Below are positions 55,105 to 63,945 of a DNA stretch of 64,000 bases, piece after piece. A program made the position numbers and the translations under genes. The stretch covers positions 91,878-155,877 of the forward strand of contig CAWBCI010000042.1 of the NCBI GenBank assembly GCA_963787195.1, in the 5' to 3' direction. This stretch comes from CAWBCI01 sp963787195. Its GTDB lineage: Bacteria > Bacteroidota > Bacteroidia > Bacteroidales > JAGOPY01. The notes beneath the pieces are model-generated. The model did not search any database and was not told the origin of the DNA. It saw nothing but the letters and a program-made list of their open reading frames with translations. Position 1 is the first letter of the stretch; each line of letters starts with the position of its first letter.

Positions 55105-56442
55105 ATGAATTACGATAAACAATTGGAAAATGTGACCGTGCTGGGGTCAGCAGGGAAAATGGGAAGCGGCATATTATTGCTGACCGCCATAGAAATGACC
55201 GACCTGAGCCTCAAGCCGGAAAATAAAGGAGTGACCTTCGTCCTGAATGCCATGGATGTCTCGAAGGAAGGACTTTCGGGCCTCATGAGCTACCTCCGGG
55301 TACAGGTTAAAAAGATCGCGGAAAAGAAAACGGTCGCTCTGCGTAAATTATATTCCGACAGGGAAGACCTGATCGAAAATGAAGAGATCATTAACGAATA
55401 TGTGTTTGATGTTCTGAACATTGTAAGGCCAACTACCCGTATCGAAGCAGCCTACGAATCAAGCCTCATCTTCGAAGCGGTTAGCGAGAATAAGGACCTG
55501 AAAGTGATGCTTCTTTCACAGATCAATAATAATAATCCCAATAAACCCTGGTTCTTTACCAACACATCCTCTGTCCCGATTAATCTCATCGATAATGAAG
55601 CAGGCCTCGAAGGCCGTATCCTGGGTTTTCATTTCTACAACCCCCCGGCTGTACAAAGGCTGGTGGAACTGATAGTGACTGACAGATCGCTCAAGGAAAT
55701 GACCGATTTCGCCAAAGAATATTCAAAAAGGCTGAAAAAGGTAGTAGTCCTTTCCAACGACATTGCCGGTTTTATCGGGAACGGGCATTTCATGAGAGAT
55801 GCTTTACATGGAATTAAAACAGCCCAGAAACTTGCCCGGGACATGCAGTTTGTGGATGCAATTTATTCAGTTAATAAGGTTTCACAGGAATACCTGGTGA
55901 GGCCGATGGGGATTTTCCAGCTTATCGATTATGTAGGAATAGATGTGGTACAGTTTATCATGAAGGTGATGAACCCATTTCTGCCCGACGAAGACCTGCA
56001 CTCTGAACTGTTGGATAAGATGATATCCCTTGGTGTTAAAGGTGGACAATACTCAGATGGTTCACAGAAGGACGGTTTCCTTAAATATGAAAAGGGTAAA
56101 CCGAATGGGGTTTATGATACAGAAAAGAAAGCATATGTTCCTTATGAAGAGATCGCTGCCCGCTGTGATGAACGTCTGGGTGAATTGCCCCGGACAGCAC
56201 TTCCATGGAAGAAAGCAGTTAAGATCAAGGACAACTATGCGGTCCTGAGCGAATTTTTTTCCGACCTGAAAGAATGGAATACCCTGGGTGCAAAACTGGC
56301 TATCGAATATGGGAAACATTCTAACGAAATCGGGAGGAAACTCATCGCAAGTAATGTGGCCAAAACGGAGGAAGATGTAAATACTGTAATGCTCACAGGT
56401 TTCTTCCATGCCTATGGCCCTATTAATGATTTTTTTGATTGA
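55105..56442 (+). CDS. 3-hydroxyacyl-CoA dehydrogenase family protein
   Basis: 445 residues. The N-terminal Rossmann motif reads VTVLGSAGKMGSGI. The catalytic segment ILGFHFYNPPAVQRLVELIVT contains the His-Glu dyad (His of GFHFYNPP, Glu of VELI). Two helical dimerisation regions follow (MRDALHGIKTAQ and PMGIFQLIDYVGIDVV). At 445 residues it is longer than the 280-residue monofunctional type and lacks a crotonase domain, in line with that activity being encoded upstream. Oxidises 3-hydroxyacyl-CoA with NAD+, or the reverse. Confidence 0.9.
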   Translation: MNYDKQLENVTVLGSAGKMGSGILLLTAIEMTDLSLKPENKGVTFVLNAMDVSKEGLSGLMSYLRVQVKKIAEKKTVALRKLYSDREDLIENEEIINEYVFDVLNIVRPTTRIEAAYESSLIFEAVSENKDLKVMLLSQINNNNPNKPWFFTNTSSVPINLIDNEAGLEGRILGFHFYNPPAVQRLVELIVTDRSLKEMTDFAKEYSKRLKKVVVLSNDIAGFIGNGHFMRDALHGIKTAQKLARDMQFVDAIYSVNKVSQEYLVRPMGIFQLIDYVGIDVVQFIMKVMNPFLPDEDLHSELLDKMISLGVKGGQYSDGSQKDGFLKYEKGKPNGVYDTEKKAYVPYEEIAARCDERLGELPRTALPWKKAVKIKDNYAVLSEFFSDLKEWNTLGAKLAIEYGKHSNEIGRKLIASNVAKTEEDVNTVMLTGFFHAYGPINDFFD

Positions 56443-56477
56443 TAAAAATAGAACAAACATTATTTAACCATTATATC

Positions 56478-57722
56478 ATGAAGTCAAATCGTAAGATATA
56501 CATGTCTGCCGGAAATAATACCATATCCATGGGTACGGGCCGCAGTGAATTCAATCCTAAGAAAGCCATGCCCGGTTTGGAATATTATATTTCCGAAGCA
56601 GCCAAAGGAACTCTCGGTAAAATCGGTGGAGGGAAAAAAGTAGATGAATGTGTGATAGGCAATTTTATGGCTGCACGTTTCAACAAGCAGGCCCACCTGG
56701 GCGGCTTTTTTCCGATGATTGATCCTGAACTGGAATTTAAACCGGCCATACGCGTTGAAGGTGCATGCGCCTCCGGAGGACTGGCTTTGGTGACCGGTAT
56801 AAAAAATATCATGGCCGGCACTTCCGACGTTACCCTGGCTTTAGGTGTTGAAGTCCAGAATTCAGTGAAAGCCATTTACGGGGCAGATGTCCTGGCTGGT
56901 GCCGGCTGGTTCCGTAAAAGAAAGAAAGGTCATGCCTATTTCTTCCCGGGACAATTCAGCGACCGGGCCGGAGCTTATTATAAAGCATATGGGCAGGAGT
57001 ATGCGCGTAAAGGTATGGGAAGATGGTTCCGGAATGCTATGGAGAATGCCCGCCGCTGTTCAACGGCCCAGGAATTTGAGAACAAAGTGGAAGACCTGGA
57101 TGCCTTATACCAGAAAATGAAACTCAATGGAGCAACTTTTGTCGATAACCTGAATGTATTGGATTGCTCTAAAGTTTCGGACGGGGCATCATCCATTGTG
57201 ATATGTTCGGAAGAAGGCTTGAAAAACCTGGGAATAGAGAAAAAGGATGCTGTGGAAGTAGTTGGCTGGTCGCTCAAGGTCAGGAATATTACTCAGGATC
57301 CCCCGGACCTATTGGAACTTACAACCATCAAAAAAGCTGCCCATGCGGCCCTGGAAGATGCAGGCATAACTATCAATGATCTTGGAACCATCGAGACCCA
57401 TGATTGTTTCTCAATTGCGGGCATACTGGCTACTGAAGCCCTGGGATTTGCTGAACGTGGAAAAGGTGCTGAATTTGTTGCCGAAGGCAATACTTCCCGC
57501 GAAGGAAAGATCCCGATGAATACTACCGGCGGTTTGATAGGTTGGGGTCATCCGACCGGTGGAACCGGTGTTCACATGGCTGTTACAGTTTGGGAACAAC
57601 TTACGGGAAAAGCCGGGGATGCACAGATTACCATCTCAAAAGAAAAACCCTATGGCATGTCCATCAATATGGGTGGTGATGATGTCACTGTGGTCGCCAT
57701 CGTTTATAAAAAAGGTGAATAA
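56478..57722 (+). CDS. SCP2-type thiolase (acetyl-CoA acyltransferase)
   Basis: 414 residues from ATG 56478; the frame opens 13 codons earlier with a TTG that overlaps the upstream stop and is less likely. The active-site Cys is in VEGACASGGLAL. The other catalytic motifs are IETHDCFSIAG, the HDCF form seen in SCP2/SCPx-type thiolases in place of NEAFA, and GWGHPTGGTGVHM. It cleaves 3-ketoacyl-CoA with CoA or condenses acetyl-CoA. It follows the dehydrogenase by 35 bases, completing three consecutive steps of the spiral. Confidence 0.9.
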   Translation: MKSNRKIYMSAGNNTISMGTGRSEFNPKKAMPGLEYYISEAAKGTLGKIGGGKKVDECVIGNFMAARFNKQAHLGGFFPMIDPELEFKPAIRVEGACASGGLALVTGIKNIMAGTSDVTLALGVEVQNSVKAIYGADVLAGAGWFRKRKKGHAYFFPGQFSDRAGAYYKAYGQEYARKGMGRWFRNAMENARRCSTAQEFENKVEDLDALYQKMKLNGATFVDNLNVLDCSKVSDGASSIVICSEEGLKNLGIEKKDAVEVVGWSLKVRNITQDPPDLLELTTIKKAAHAALEDAGITINDLGTIETHDCFSIAGILATEALGFAERGKGAEFVAEGNTSREGKIPMNTTGGLIGWGHPTGGTGVHMAVTVWEQLTGKAGDAQITISKEKPYGMSINMGGDDVTVVAIVYKKGE

Positions 57723-57742
57723 ATACAGAATATTTTAAAATG

Positions 57743-57780
57743 GGTCCCCGCTTTGCAAATTGTAAGGTGGGGATTTTTTA
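57743..57780. terminator. Terminator after the thiolase gene
   Basis: Stem TCCCCGCTT, loop TGCAAATTGT, stem AAGGTGGGGA, then six T residues. Confidence 0.82.
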
Positions 57781-57793
57781 TTTCCAGGCAGGT

Positions 57794-58321
57794 TCAGCTT
57801 TTCAGTTTCCTCATGATCTTCTTTCCACGCCCAAGTATCGAAGGCTCACGGCTTTCAGGCAGTATCATTTCGAGCAGGGCCAGCAATTCATGTTTCAGGG
57901 GCGGCTCCAGCAAGGAAAATTTATAAATGATCTCCAGGGAATATACCCTGATGGCTGGTTTTTCGGCAGGCGACATGAGCCAGTCGAAACATTGGTTAAG
58001 CAGGGGCCCGGGTTCAGCTATTCCGGACAGGTCAACATTTTCGGAAAGAATTTTAAGGAAACTTCTTTTTACACCTCCTATTCGGGTACTCAGTAATGTT
58101 GGAATAATTACTTCCAGCTTAGGATCCAGGAAGCCGGGCTTATTATTGCTGTAGAGCTCGATTACCCTGGCCGCTCTCATTGATATGGGGTATTTTTCCA
58201 GGAGACAGAGATTGAGCACTGACTGGAATTTTTCCGGGTCATCTTCAATAGCCCTTACGGCCATATCAGCCACGAACCTGCTGCTGTCCTGGAGCATTTC
58301 TCTGAAAGCTTCGGTATACAT
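57794..58321 (-). CDS. Small helical (HEAT-like) protein of unknown function
   Basis: 175 residues from ATG 58321; an ATG at 58381 would add 20 poorly conserved-looking residues. The sequence is almost entirely helical and amphipathic, with repeated leucine-rich pairs (FVADMAVRAIEDDPEKFQSVLNLCLLE, ISMRAARVIELYSN, VKRSFLKILSEN, PAIRVYSLEIIYKFS), as in HEAT-repeat scaffold proteins. No catalytic motif or signal peptide. It lies on the opposite strand inside the acyl-CoA region and shares a terminator with the thiolase gene. I do not recognise a specific family. Confidence 0.7.
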   Translation of the reverse strand: MYTEAFREMLQDSSRFVADMAVRAIEDDPEKFQSVLNLCLLEKYPISMRAARVIELYSNNKPGFLDPKLEVIIPTLLSTRIGGVKRSFLKILSENVDLSGIAEPGPLLNQCFDWLMSPAEKPAIRVYSLEIIYKFSLLEPPLKHELLALLEMILPESREPSILGRGKKIMRKLKS

Positions 58322-58420
58322 GAGTATATTTTTTGGGTTAAATTTAAAGATAAATTTCGGGCTAGTATGACAGCAATTCATAGGTTTTAAACTCTTGATT
58401 GTAAATCAGCACTTTTTAAT

Positions 58421-58428
58421 TATTTTTG
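58421..58428 (+). promoter_or_regulatory. Promoter of the nitronate monooxygenase-like gene
   Basis: TATTTTTG matches TAnnTTTG, with TTG at 58399-58401 and an ideal 19-base spacer. It lies 42 bases before ATG 58471. Confidence 0.6.
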
Positions 58429-58470
58429 GGCAGGATCATCCTTCATCAGAATAATTCATTAAACATCCTT

Positions 58471-59418
58471 ATGAATAAGATCAAACAATTATTTAATATC
58501 AGTTATCCTCTGGTACAGGCGGGTATGATCTGGTGCAGCGGCTGGGAACTTGCTTCTGCAGTGAGCAATGCAGGCGGACTTGGTCTGATTGGTTCAGGGT
58601 CAATGTATCCAGATGTGTTAAAGGACCATATTCGCAAATGTAAACAGGCAACGGATAAGCCTTTCGGGGTAAATCTTCCTTTGATATATAAACATGCTGA
58701 AGACAATATTTCGGTGATCCTGGAAGAAGGGGTGAAGATTGTATTTACATCGGCAGGGAACCCGATGAAATATACATCTTTTTTTAAAGAAAATGGTTTG
58801 ACGGTAGTTCATGTGATTGCGAATACGAAATTTGCCAGGAAATGTGAGGATGCCGGAGTGGATGCCATCGTTGCGGAAGGCTTTGAAGCCGGTGGTCATG
58901 ACGGACTGGAGGAAACCACCACTTTTGCACTTATTCCCCAGATCCGTGAAATTAGCTCCCTGCCCCTGATTGCGGCCGGGGGGATAGCAAACGGGCAGGG
59001 GATGTTTGCTGCAATGGCGCTGGGAGCTGACGGAGTGCAGATAGGAAGCCGTTTTGCTGCTTCTGTCGAATCATCAGGGCATCCCGAATTCAAGCGCCGG
59101 ATTATTGAGGCCAAAGATGGGGATACGGTACTTACTTTGAAAAAAGTCATTCCTGTGAGACTCCTCCGGAACAGGTTTTGGGAACAGGTAAAACTCATGG
59201 AAGATCAGGGGGCAAGCCGGGAAGACTTGACTGAAATACTGGGTCATGGCAGGGCCCGAAAAGGTATGTTCGAGGGTGACCTGGATGAAGGCGAATTGGA
59301 GATAGGCCAGGTAGCAGGTTTGATACATGAAATACTTCCTGCAGCTAAGATTGTGGAGATGATTATTGAGGAATTCAATCATACCAGGGATGAGATGGAA
59401 GGGATCTCATTTGAATGA
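58471..59418 (+). CDS. Nitronate monooxygenase / 2-nitropropane dioxygenase family flavoprotein
   Basis: 315 residues from ATG 58471. A TIM-barrel FMN protein: YPLVQAGMIWCSGWELASAVSNAGGLGLIGSG at the start, VVHVIANTKFARKCEDAGVDAIVAEGFEAGGHDG in the middle, and LPLIAAGGIANGQGMFAAMALGADGVQIGSRF for phosphate binding. These are shared by nitronate monooxygenases and FabK-type enoyl-ACP reductases. The His of GGHDG and its place next to acyl-CoA dehydrogenase genes leave both readings open; the former is more common at this length. Confidence 0.87.
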   Translation: MNKIKQLFNISYPLVQAGMIWCSGWELASAVSNAGGLGLIGSGSMYPDVLKDHIRKCKQATDKPFGVNLPLIYKHAEDNISVILEEGVKIVFTSAGNPMKYTSFFKENGLTVVHVIANTKFARKCEDAGVDAIVAEGFEAGGHDGLEETTTFALIPQIREISSLPLIAAGGIANGQGMFAAMALGADGVQIGSRFAASVESSGHPEFKRRIIEAKDGDTVLTLKKVIPVRLLRNRFWEQVKLMEDQGASREDLTEILGHGRARKGMFEGDLDEGELEIGQVAGLIHEILPAAKIVEMIIEEFNHTRDEMEGISFE

Positions 59419-59446
59419 AAGCGGAGTGCTTCTTTCCTATTTTTTC

Positions 59447-59454
59447 TATCTTTG
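59447..59454 (+). promoter_or_regulatory. Putative -7 promoter box of the acyl-CoA dehydrogenase-etf operon
   Basis: TATCTTTG matches TAnnTTTG, 38 bases before ATG 59493. Confidence 0.5.
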
Positions 59455-59492
59455 CTTTCGTCTAACATAAGGATAAAATAAATCAATTCTAT

Positions 59493-60641
59493 ATGAACTT
59501 TGACCTTACTGAAGAGCAACAAATGATCCGTCAGGCAGCCAGGGATTACGCAGAGCGTGAACTCATAAAAGATGTGCTGGAGAGGGATGCTAAAGCTGAA
59601 ATTCCCTGGAAGCATATAAAAAATCTGGCGGAACTCGGATTTTTTGGGATGACAGTGGACCCGAAATATGGCGGGGGCGGTATGGATTATTTGTCCTATA
59701 TCCTGGCTGTTGAAGAAATCTCAAAGATAGATGCTTCTGTGGGGGTCATTTTGTCGGTCCATAATTCTCTGGCATGTTTCGGAATTGAAAAATATGGAAA
59801 TGAAGAACAGAAACAGAGGTTCCTCCCGGATATGGCCAGCGGAAAAAAAATCGGTGCTTTCCTTCTTTCGGAACCTGAAGCTGGTTCGGATGCAACGTCC
59901 CAAAGGACTACCGCTATAGAAAAAGAGGACCATTATCTTTTAAATGGAACCAAGAACTGGATCTCCAATGCCAATTCAGGATCTATATATCTTGTAATGG
60001 CGCAGACTCATACAGAACTGATGCACCATGGGATCAATGCATTTATCGTAGAAAAGGATAGTCCCGGGATTTCCCTTTCCCCCCATGAAGATAAAATGGG
60101 GCTTCGCAGTTCAGACACCCATTCGGTCATGTTTACCGATGTGAAAGTACCGAAGGAAAACCGTATCGGTGCGGATGGTTTTGGTTTCAAATTTGCCATG
60201 AAAATCCTGGAGTCGGGCCGTATAAGTATAGCTGCACAGGCAACCGGGATAGCTGCCGGTGCATTGGAGCGGGCACTTCATTATGCCAATGAAAGGAAGG
60301 CTTTTGGGAAAGCGCTTATAGAACACCAGGCTATCGCTTTCAAACTTGCCGACATGGCAGTGAAGGTAGAAGCGGCCAGAAATTTCACCTATAAAGCAGC
60401 TAGCCTGAAGGATCAAAACAAGCCCTATGCTATTGCCAGCTCCATGGCTAAGCTTTATGCAGCCGATGCGGCCATGGAAGTTACAACTGAAGCTGTACAA
60501 ATCCACGGGGGTTATGGTTATGTGAAGGAATACCACGTGGAACGCCTCATGCGCGAAGCCAAGGTGACTCAGATTTATGAAGGCACTTCGGAAATACAAA
60601 AGATCGTAATTTCCAGGAACCTTATGAAAGATTATAGCTAA
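59493..60641 (+). CDS. Short-chain (butyryl-type) acyl-CoA dehydrogenase
   Basis: 382 residues. Family landmarks are AFLLSEPEAGSDATSQRTTA and NGTKNWISNA (FAD and substrate contacts), GRISIAAQATGIAAGALERAL, and QIYEGTSEIQKIVISRN, which contains the catalytic Glu (of YEG). Uses FAD and passes electrons to ETF. The etfB and etfA genes follow on the same strand, supporting a functional unit. In fermenters the reverse reaction, crotonyl-CoA to butyryl-CoA, can be coupled to ferredoxin reduction through ETF, but nothing here proves bifurcation. Confidence 0.94.
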   Translation: MNFDLTEEQQMIRQAARDYAERELIKDVLERDAKAEIPWKHIKNLAELGFFGMTVDPKYGGGGMDYLSYILAVEEISKIDASVGVILSVHNSLACFGIEKYGNEEQKQRFLPDMASGKKIGAFLLSEPEAGSDATSQRTTAIEKEDHYLLNGTKNWISNANSGSIYLVMAQTHTELMHHGINAFIVEKDSPGISLSPHEDKMGLRSSDTHSVMFTDVKVPKENRIGADGFGFKFAMKILESGRISIAAQATGIAAGALERALHYANERKAFGKALIEHQAIAFKLADMAVKVEAARNFTYKAASLKDQNKPYAIASSMAKLYAADAAMEVTTEAVQIHGGYGYVKEYHVERLMREAKVTQIYEGTSEIQKIVISRNLMKDYS

Positions 60642-60702
60642 GAGGAAGGTATAAATTTTCAGCTTGACAGACTATTATTAAGTAAAAAGTAAATATAAGT
60701 TT

Positions 60703-61452
60703 ATGAAAATACTTGTTTGTATAAGTAATGTGCCGGATACCACCACCAGGATCAAGTTCAGTGGTGACAATAAGGCCTTTGATCCCACAGGTGTGCAATG
60801 GATCATTAATCCGTGGGACGAACTGGCTCTTACCAGGGCCCTGGAATTAAAAGAAACTTCCAGCGGAAGCATTGAAAAGATAACTGTTATTACTGTTGGG
60901 AATAAAGATACAGAGCCTACTCTCAGGAAATCCCTTGCAATCGGGGCTGATGATGCAGTCAGGGTAGATGCGGAAGGGAAAGATGCATTTTTCGTGGCTT
61001 CGCAGCTTGCTGATTTTGCCAGAGAAAATGCATATGATATTATTCTTTGCGGCATAGAATCCAGTGATTATAACGGATCAATGGTTGGTGGCATGCTGGC
61101 TGAATTCCTCAATTACGCTTCCATTTCATCAGTTTCAGGTTTATTTATTGAAAATGGTTCAATAAAGGTAAACCGTGAGATAGACGGAGGCCAGGAAGTA
61201 CTGCAGGCTTCGGTTCCCCTTGTTGCCATTGTTCAGAAGGGAATCGCCCTGGAACCCAGGATCCCTTCCATGAGGGGAATCATGATGGCCCGCTCCAAGC
61301 CCTTAAATATTAAAGCTCCGCTTGAAACCGAAGCCCTTACCGAATATGTAAACTTTGAACTTCCCCCTCCCAGGGCAAAATGCAAGATGATAGAAGCCGA
61401 AAATGTAGGGCAGCTTGTGGATGTATTTAAAAATGAATTCAAGATAATTTGA
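60703..61452 (+). CDS. etfB: Electron transfer flavoprotein subunit beta
   Basis: 249 residues. MKILVCISNVPDTTTRIKF, INPWDELALTRALELKE, ITVITVGNKDTEPTLRKSLAIGADDAVRVD and DIILCGIESSDYNGSMVGGMLAEFL are the EtfB landmarks, including the recognition-loop region. Forms a heterodimer with EtfA and carries AMP or FAD. Starts 61 bases after the dehydrogenase gene. Confidence 0.95.
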   Translation: MKILVCISNVPDTTTRIKFSGDNKAFDPTGVQWIINPWDELALTRALELKETSSGSIEKITVITVGNKDTEPTLRKSLAIGADDAVRVDAEGKDAFFVASQLADFARENAYDIILCGIESSDYNGSMVGGMLAEFLNYASISSVSGLFIENGSIKVNREIDGGQEVLQASVPLVAIVQKGIALEPRIPSMRGIMMARSKPLNIKAPLETEALTEYVNFELPPPRAKCKMIEAENVGQLVDVFKNEFKII

Positions 61453-61492
61453 TTTTAATATTTGATTAATCGGAATTTTAAAAAAGAAGCTT

Positions 61493-62458
61493 ATGTCAAT
61501 TTTAATATATACTGAAAACTGGGACGGGAAATTCAAGAAAGTGAGTTTTGAACTGGTTTCTTACGGTGCCCAGCTTGCAAAAATGCTGAATACAACGGCT
61601 ACAGCCCTTTCAATAGGGGATGTGGCAGAAGATGAACTGAAAAAATTAGGGGATTACGGAGCCGGAAAGATTATTTCAGTGAAGGATGATCGTCTGACTT
61701 TCCTGCAGGGGAAGGTTTATTCATCCATCATCAGCCAGGTGGCTGAAAAGGAAGAAAGCAATGTCATTGTTTTCCCGCACAATACTTCCGGTAAGGCACT
61801 TGCACCCCGTGTTGCAGTCAGGCTTAAGGCCGGTGTGGCATCCGGTGTTACCGCCCTTCCCGACAGTGTAGAATCCTTCACGGTAAAAAAAGGTATATTT
61901 ACGGGTAAAGCCATAGGGCATATCAACATCAAGTCGACTAAAAAAGTACTCACTCTCTTCCCGAATTCTGTCGAAACCCATACAACGGAAAACAAGGCTA
62001 CAATTGAAAATTTCAGTCCGCAGTTCAGCGAAGGTGATTTCACAACTAAGGTCCTGGATGTTAAAAAGATCACCGATAAAATATTACTGACCGATGCGGA
62101 AGTAGTTGTATCAGGGGGACGCGGTATGAAGAGCCCCGACAACTGGGGGCCACTCGAAGAATTGGCCGGGCTTTTAGGTGCGGCTACAGCCTGTTCCAGG
62201 CCTGTCTCCGACGAAGGATGGCGGCCTCATACAGAGCATGTCGGCCAGACCGGTAAGATCATCGCGCCGAATGTATACATTGCTTTAGGCATTTCAGGAG
62301 CTATCCAGCATCTCGGAGGGGTCAGCTCGGCCAAGCATATAGTAGCCATCAACACCGACAAGGATGCCCCCATTTTCGAAGCCGCAGAGTATGGCATAAT
62401 AGGGGACGTGCACCAGGTGCTGCCGGACTTGATTGAGAAGGTGAAGGAAGCGAAGTAG
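61493..62458 (+). CDS. etfA: Electron transfer flavoprotein subunit alpha
   Basis: 321 residues. The C-terminal FAD domain is clear: VVVSGGRGMKSPDNWGPLEELAGLLGAATACSRPVSDEGWRPHTEHVGQTG, then APNVYIALGISGAIQHLGG and IVAINTDKDAPIFEAAEYGIIGD. Follows etfB by 40 bases. A heptanucleotide repeat begins 6 bases after its stop. Confidence 0.96.
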   Translation: MSILIYTENWDGKFKKVSFELVSYGAQLAKMLNTTATALSIGDVAEDELKKLGDYGAGKIISVKDDRLTFLQGKVYSSIISQVAEKEESNVIVFPHNTSGKALAPRVAVRLKAGVASGVTALPDSVESFTVKKGIFTGKAIGHINIKSTKKVLTLFPNSVETHTTENKATIENFSPQFSEGDFTTKVLDVKKITDKILLTDAEVVVSGGRGMKSPDNWGPLEELAGLLGAATACSRPVSDEGWRPHTEHVGQTGKIIAPNVYIALGISGAIQHLGGVSSAKHIVAINTDKDAPIFEAAEYGIIGDVHQVLPDLIEKVKEAK

Positions 62459-62464
62459 GGATTC

Positions 62465-62558
62465 CAGTCGTCAGTCGTCAGTCGTCGGTCGTCAGTCGTC
62501 AGTCGTCAGTCGTCGGTCTTCAGTCGTCAGTCGTCAGTCGTCGGTCTTCAGTCGTCAG
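62465..62558. repeat. Heptanucleotide tandem repeat, 13 units, directly behind etfA
   Basis: Thirteen units of 7 bases, mostly CAGTCGT. Every fourth unit is a variant (CGGTCGT at 62486, CGGTCTT at 62514 and 62542), giving a 28-base higher-order period of three plain units and one variant. A final CAG follows. Read from the etfA stop the unit is TCAGTCG with TCGGTCG variants, comparable to TCAGCAG and TCGGCAG behind ispG. Confidence 0.95.
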
Positions 62559-62614
62559 AATGTGTGCGTGACTGAAATAGGTTGACCAAAAATTCACTAA
62601 AAAAGGTCAAATCT

Positions 62615-63037
62615 ATGAGAAGAAAATACGTCAAAAAGGTATCCCTAAAACAGGCAAGAGTATTTAGCCTGGACATTAAAAAGCAAATAGTAAAGGATAT
62701 AGAATCGGGCCAGTGTACAGTAAAGCAAGCTAGCAGGGAATTGCTGGTTAGCGAACGCTCAGTATATAGGTGGTTGGGCCAATATAGCCGATATTTGCAT
62801 ACGAATAAACGCTTAGTAGTGGAAGACAAAAGTGAAGCATATCGAACAAATGAGCTGGAGAAGCGCATCCAGGAACTGGAGGCCGCTCTGGGGAGAAAGC
62901 AAATGGAAATAGACTTGTTGAGCAAAGTAATTGACCTGGCCAATGAGGAATACCATACCGATTTAAAAAAAAGTTTATCAAGCAAAGCCTCGAATGGTTC
63001 CGGATCCACCAAGGCATCCAACACCGGTACAAAATGA
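62615..63037 (+). CDS. IS3-family transposase OrfA
   Basis: 140 residues from ATG 62615; a TTG start at 62582 lies in the inverted repeat and is less likely. The N-terminal helix-turn-helix (ARVFSLDIKKQIVKDIESGQCTVKQASRELLVSERSVYRW) binds the IS ends, and a C-terminal leucine-rich coiled coil (ELEKRIQELEAALGRKQMEIDLLSKVIDLA) mediates oligomerisation. Its stop overlaps the orfB start as ATGA. Confidence 0.92.
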   Translation: MRRKYVKKVSLKQARVFSLDIKKQIVKDIESGQCTVKQASRELLVSERSVYRWLGQYSRYLHTNKRLVVEDKSEAYRTNELEKRIQELEAALGRKQMEIDLLSKVIDLANEEYHTDLKKSLSSKASNGSGSTKASNTGTK

Positions 63038-63945
63038 AAGATTTGTATAGTGTTGCCGGCCTAAGCAAACAGGCTCTATGGAAATATAAAGATCGCCAAC
63101 GCCATACCCAGGTGGTCATCACACAAATGGTAAAGGTCATGAAGCAAATCCGTAAAAATCATAAGCGCATGGGCAGTAGAAGCATGTACTATACCTGGAA
63201 AGAAGCGCTCCCTGTGGGCCGTGATATTTTTGAGCAGATTGGACTGGACAATGGCTTCAGGGTTAAGCGTAAACGAAATGTGCATAAAACCACCCGAAGC
63301 CAACTTATCGAGGTTTATCCCAATCTGATAGAAGGCCGAAAGCTGAACGGTATAAACCAGGTGTGGCAATCCGATATGTTTTATCTTAAGGTAGAAGGCC
63401 GGGATTATTATGGGATTACCATTATGGATGTTTACTCCAGGAAATTATTAGCCCTGCATATATCGAAAAGTTTATCCGCCTTAGCATTGGAAAAGGCTAT
63501 GAAAAAGGCCTTGAAAGCAAGAGCCGGTTATAAGTTAAAAGGATGCATCTTTCATTCAGACCGGGGCGGGCAATATATCAGCAAAATCCATAAAGAATTG
63601 CTGAAAAAGCAGGATATGAAAATTAGCATGTGTTTACTTCCACAAGAAAATGCTTATGTGGAAAGTATACAGGGGACCTTGAAAGAATACTATCTCGAAG
63701 TAATGGATCTTCGTGAAAAAAATCTGCAATATATGGTTAGGAAAATAATCTATCTTTATAATCATGAAAAACCACATCGTGAATTAGGGATGAAAACCCC
63801 TGATGCTTATGAACAAGATGTCTTAAAGCTACCTGAAAACTTACGTCCTGAATTAACCATTTACCAATGGGATCATGAGAAATTAACAAAATCTCAAGTT
63901 GCTAACAAAAAGAAAAAAGAAGCAAAAAAGAAAAAGTCAACATAA
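63034..63945 (+). CDS. IS3-family transposase OrfB (DDE integrase domain)
   Basis: 303 residues. An HTH_21-like N-terminal region leads to the integrase core with Asp114 (QVWQSDMF), Asp176 (FHSDRGGQY) and Glu210 (ENAYVESIQGTLKEYY). The second Asp and the Glu are separated by 33 residues, two fewer than the usual 35. All three catalytic residues are present, so the enzyme should be active. It lies in the -1 frame relative to orfA, with an ATGA overlap. Confidence 0.93.
   Translation: MKDLYSVAGLSKQALWKYKDRQRHTQVVITQMVKVMKQIRKNHKRMGSRSMYYTWKEALPVGRDIFEQIGLDNGFRVKRKRNVHKTTRSQLIEVYPNLIEGRKLNGINQVWQSDMFYLKVEGRDYYGITIMDVYSRKLLALHISKSLSALALEKAMKKALKARAGYKLKGCIFHSDRGGQYISKIHKELLKKQDMKISMCLLPQENAYVESIQGTLKEYYLEVMDLREKNLQYMVRKIIYLYNHEKPHRELGMKTPDAYEQDVLKLPENLRPELTIYQWDHEKLTKSQVANKKKKEAKKKKST

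Noticed and set aside
60111..60599. 162-codon frame on the minus strand
   Set aside because: Lies wholly inside the acyl-CoA dehydrogenase gene; the sense strand has all expected motifs.
62465..62558. Possible CRISPR array or IS end repeats
   Set aside because: Continuous heptads without spacers, and outside the inverted repeats of the IS element.
63020..63045. Programmed -1 slippery site between orfA and orfB
   Set aside because: Only four A residues precede TGA and there is no typical A6G heptamer; the ATGA overlap explains OrfB synthesis more simply.
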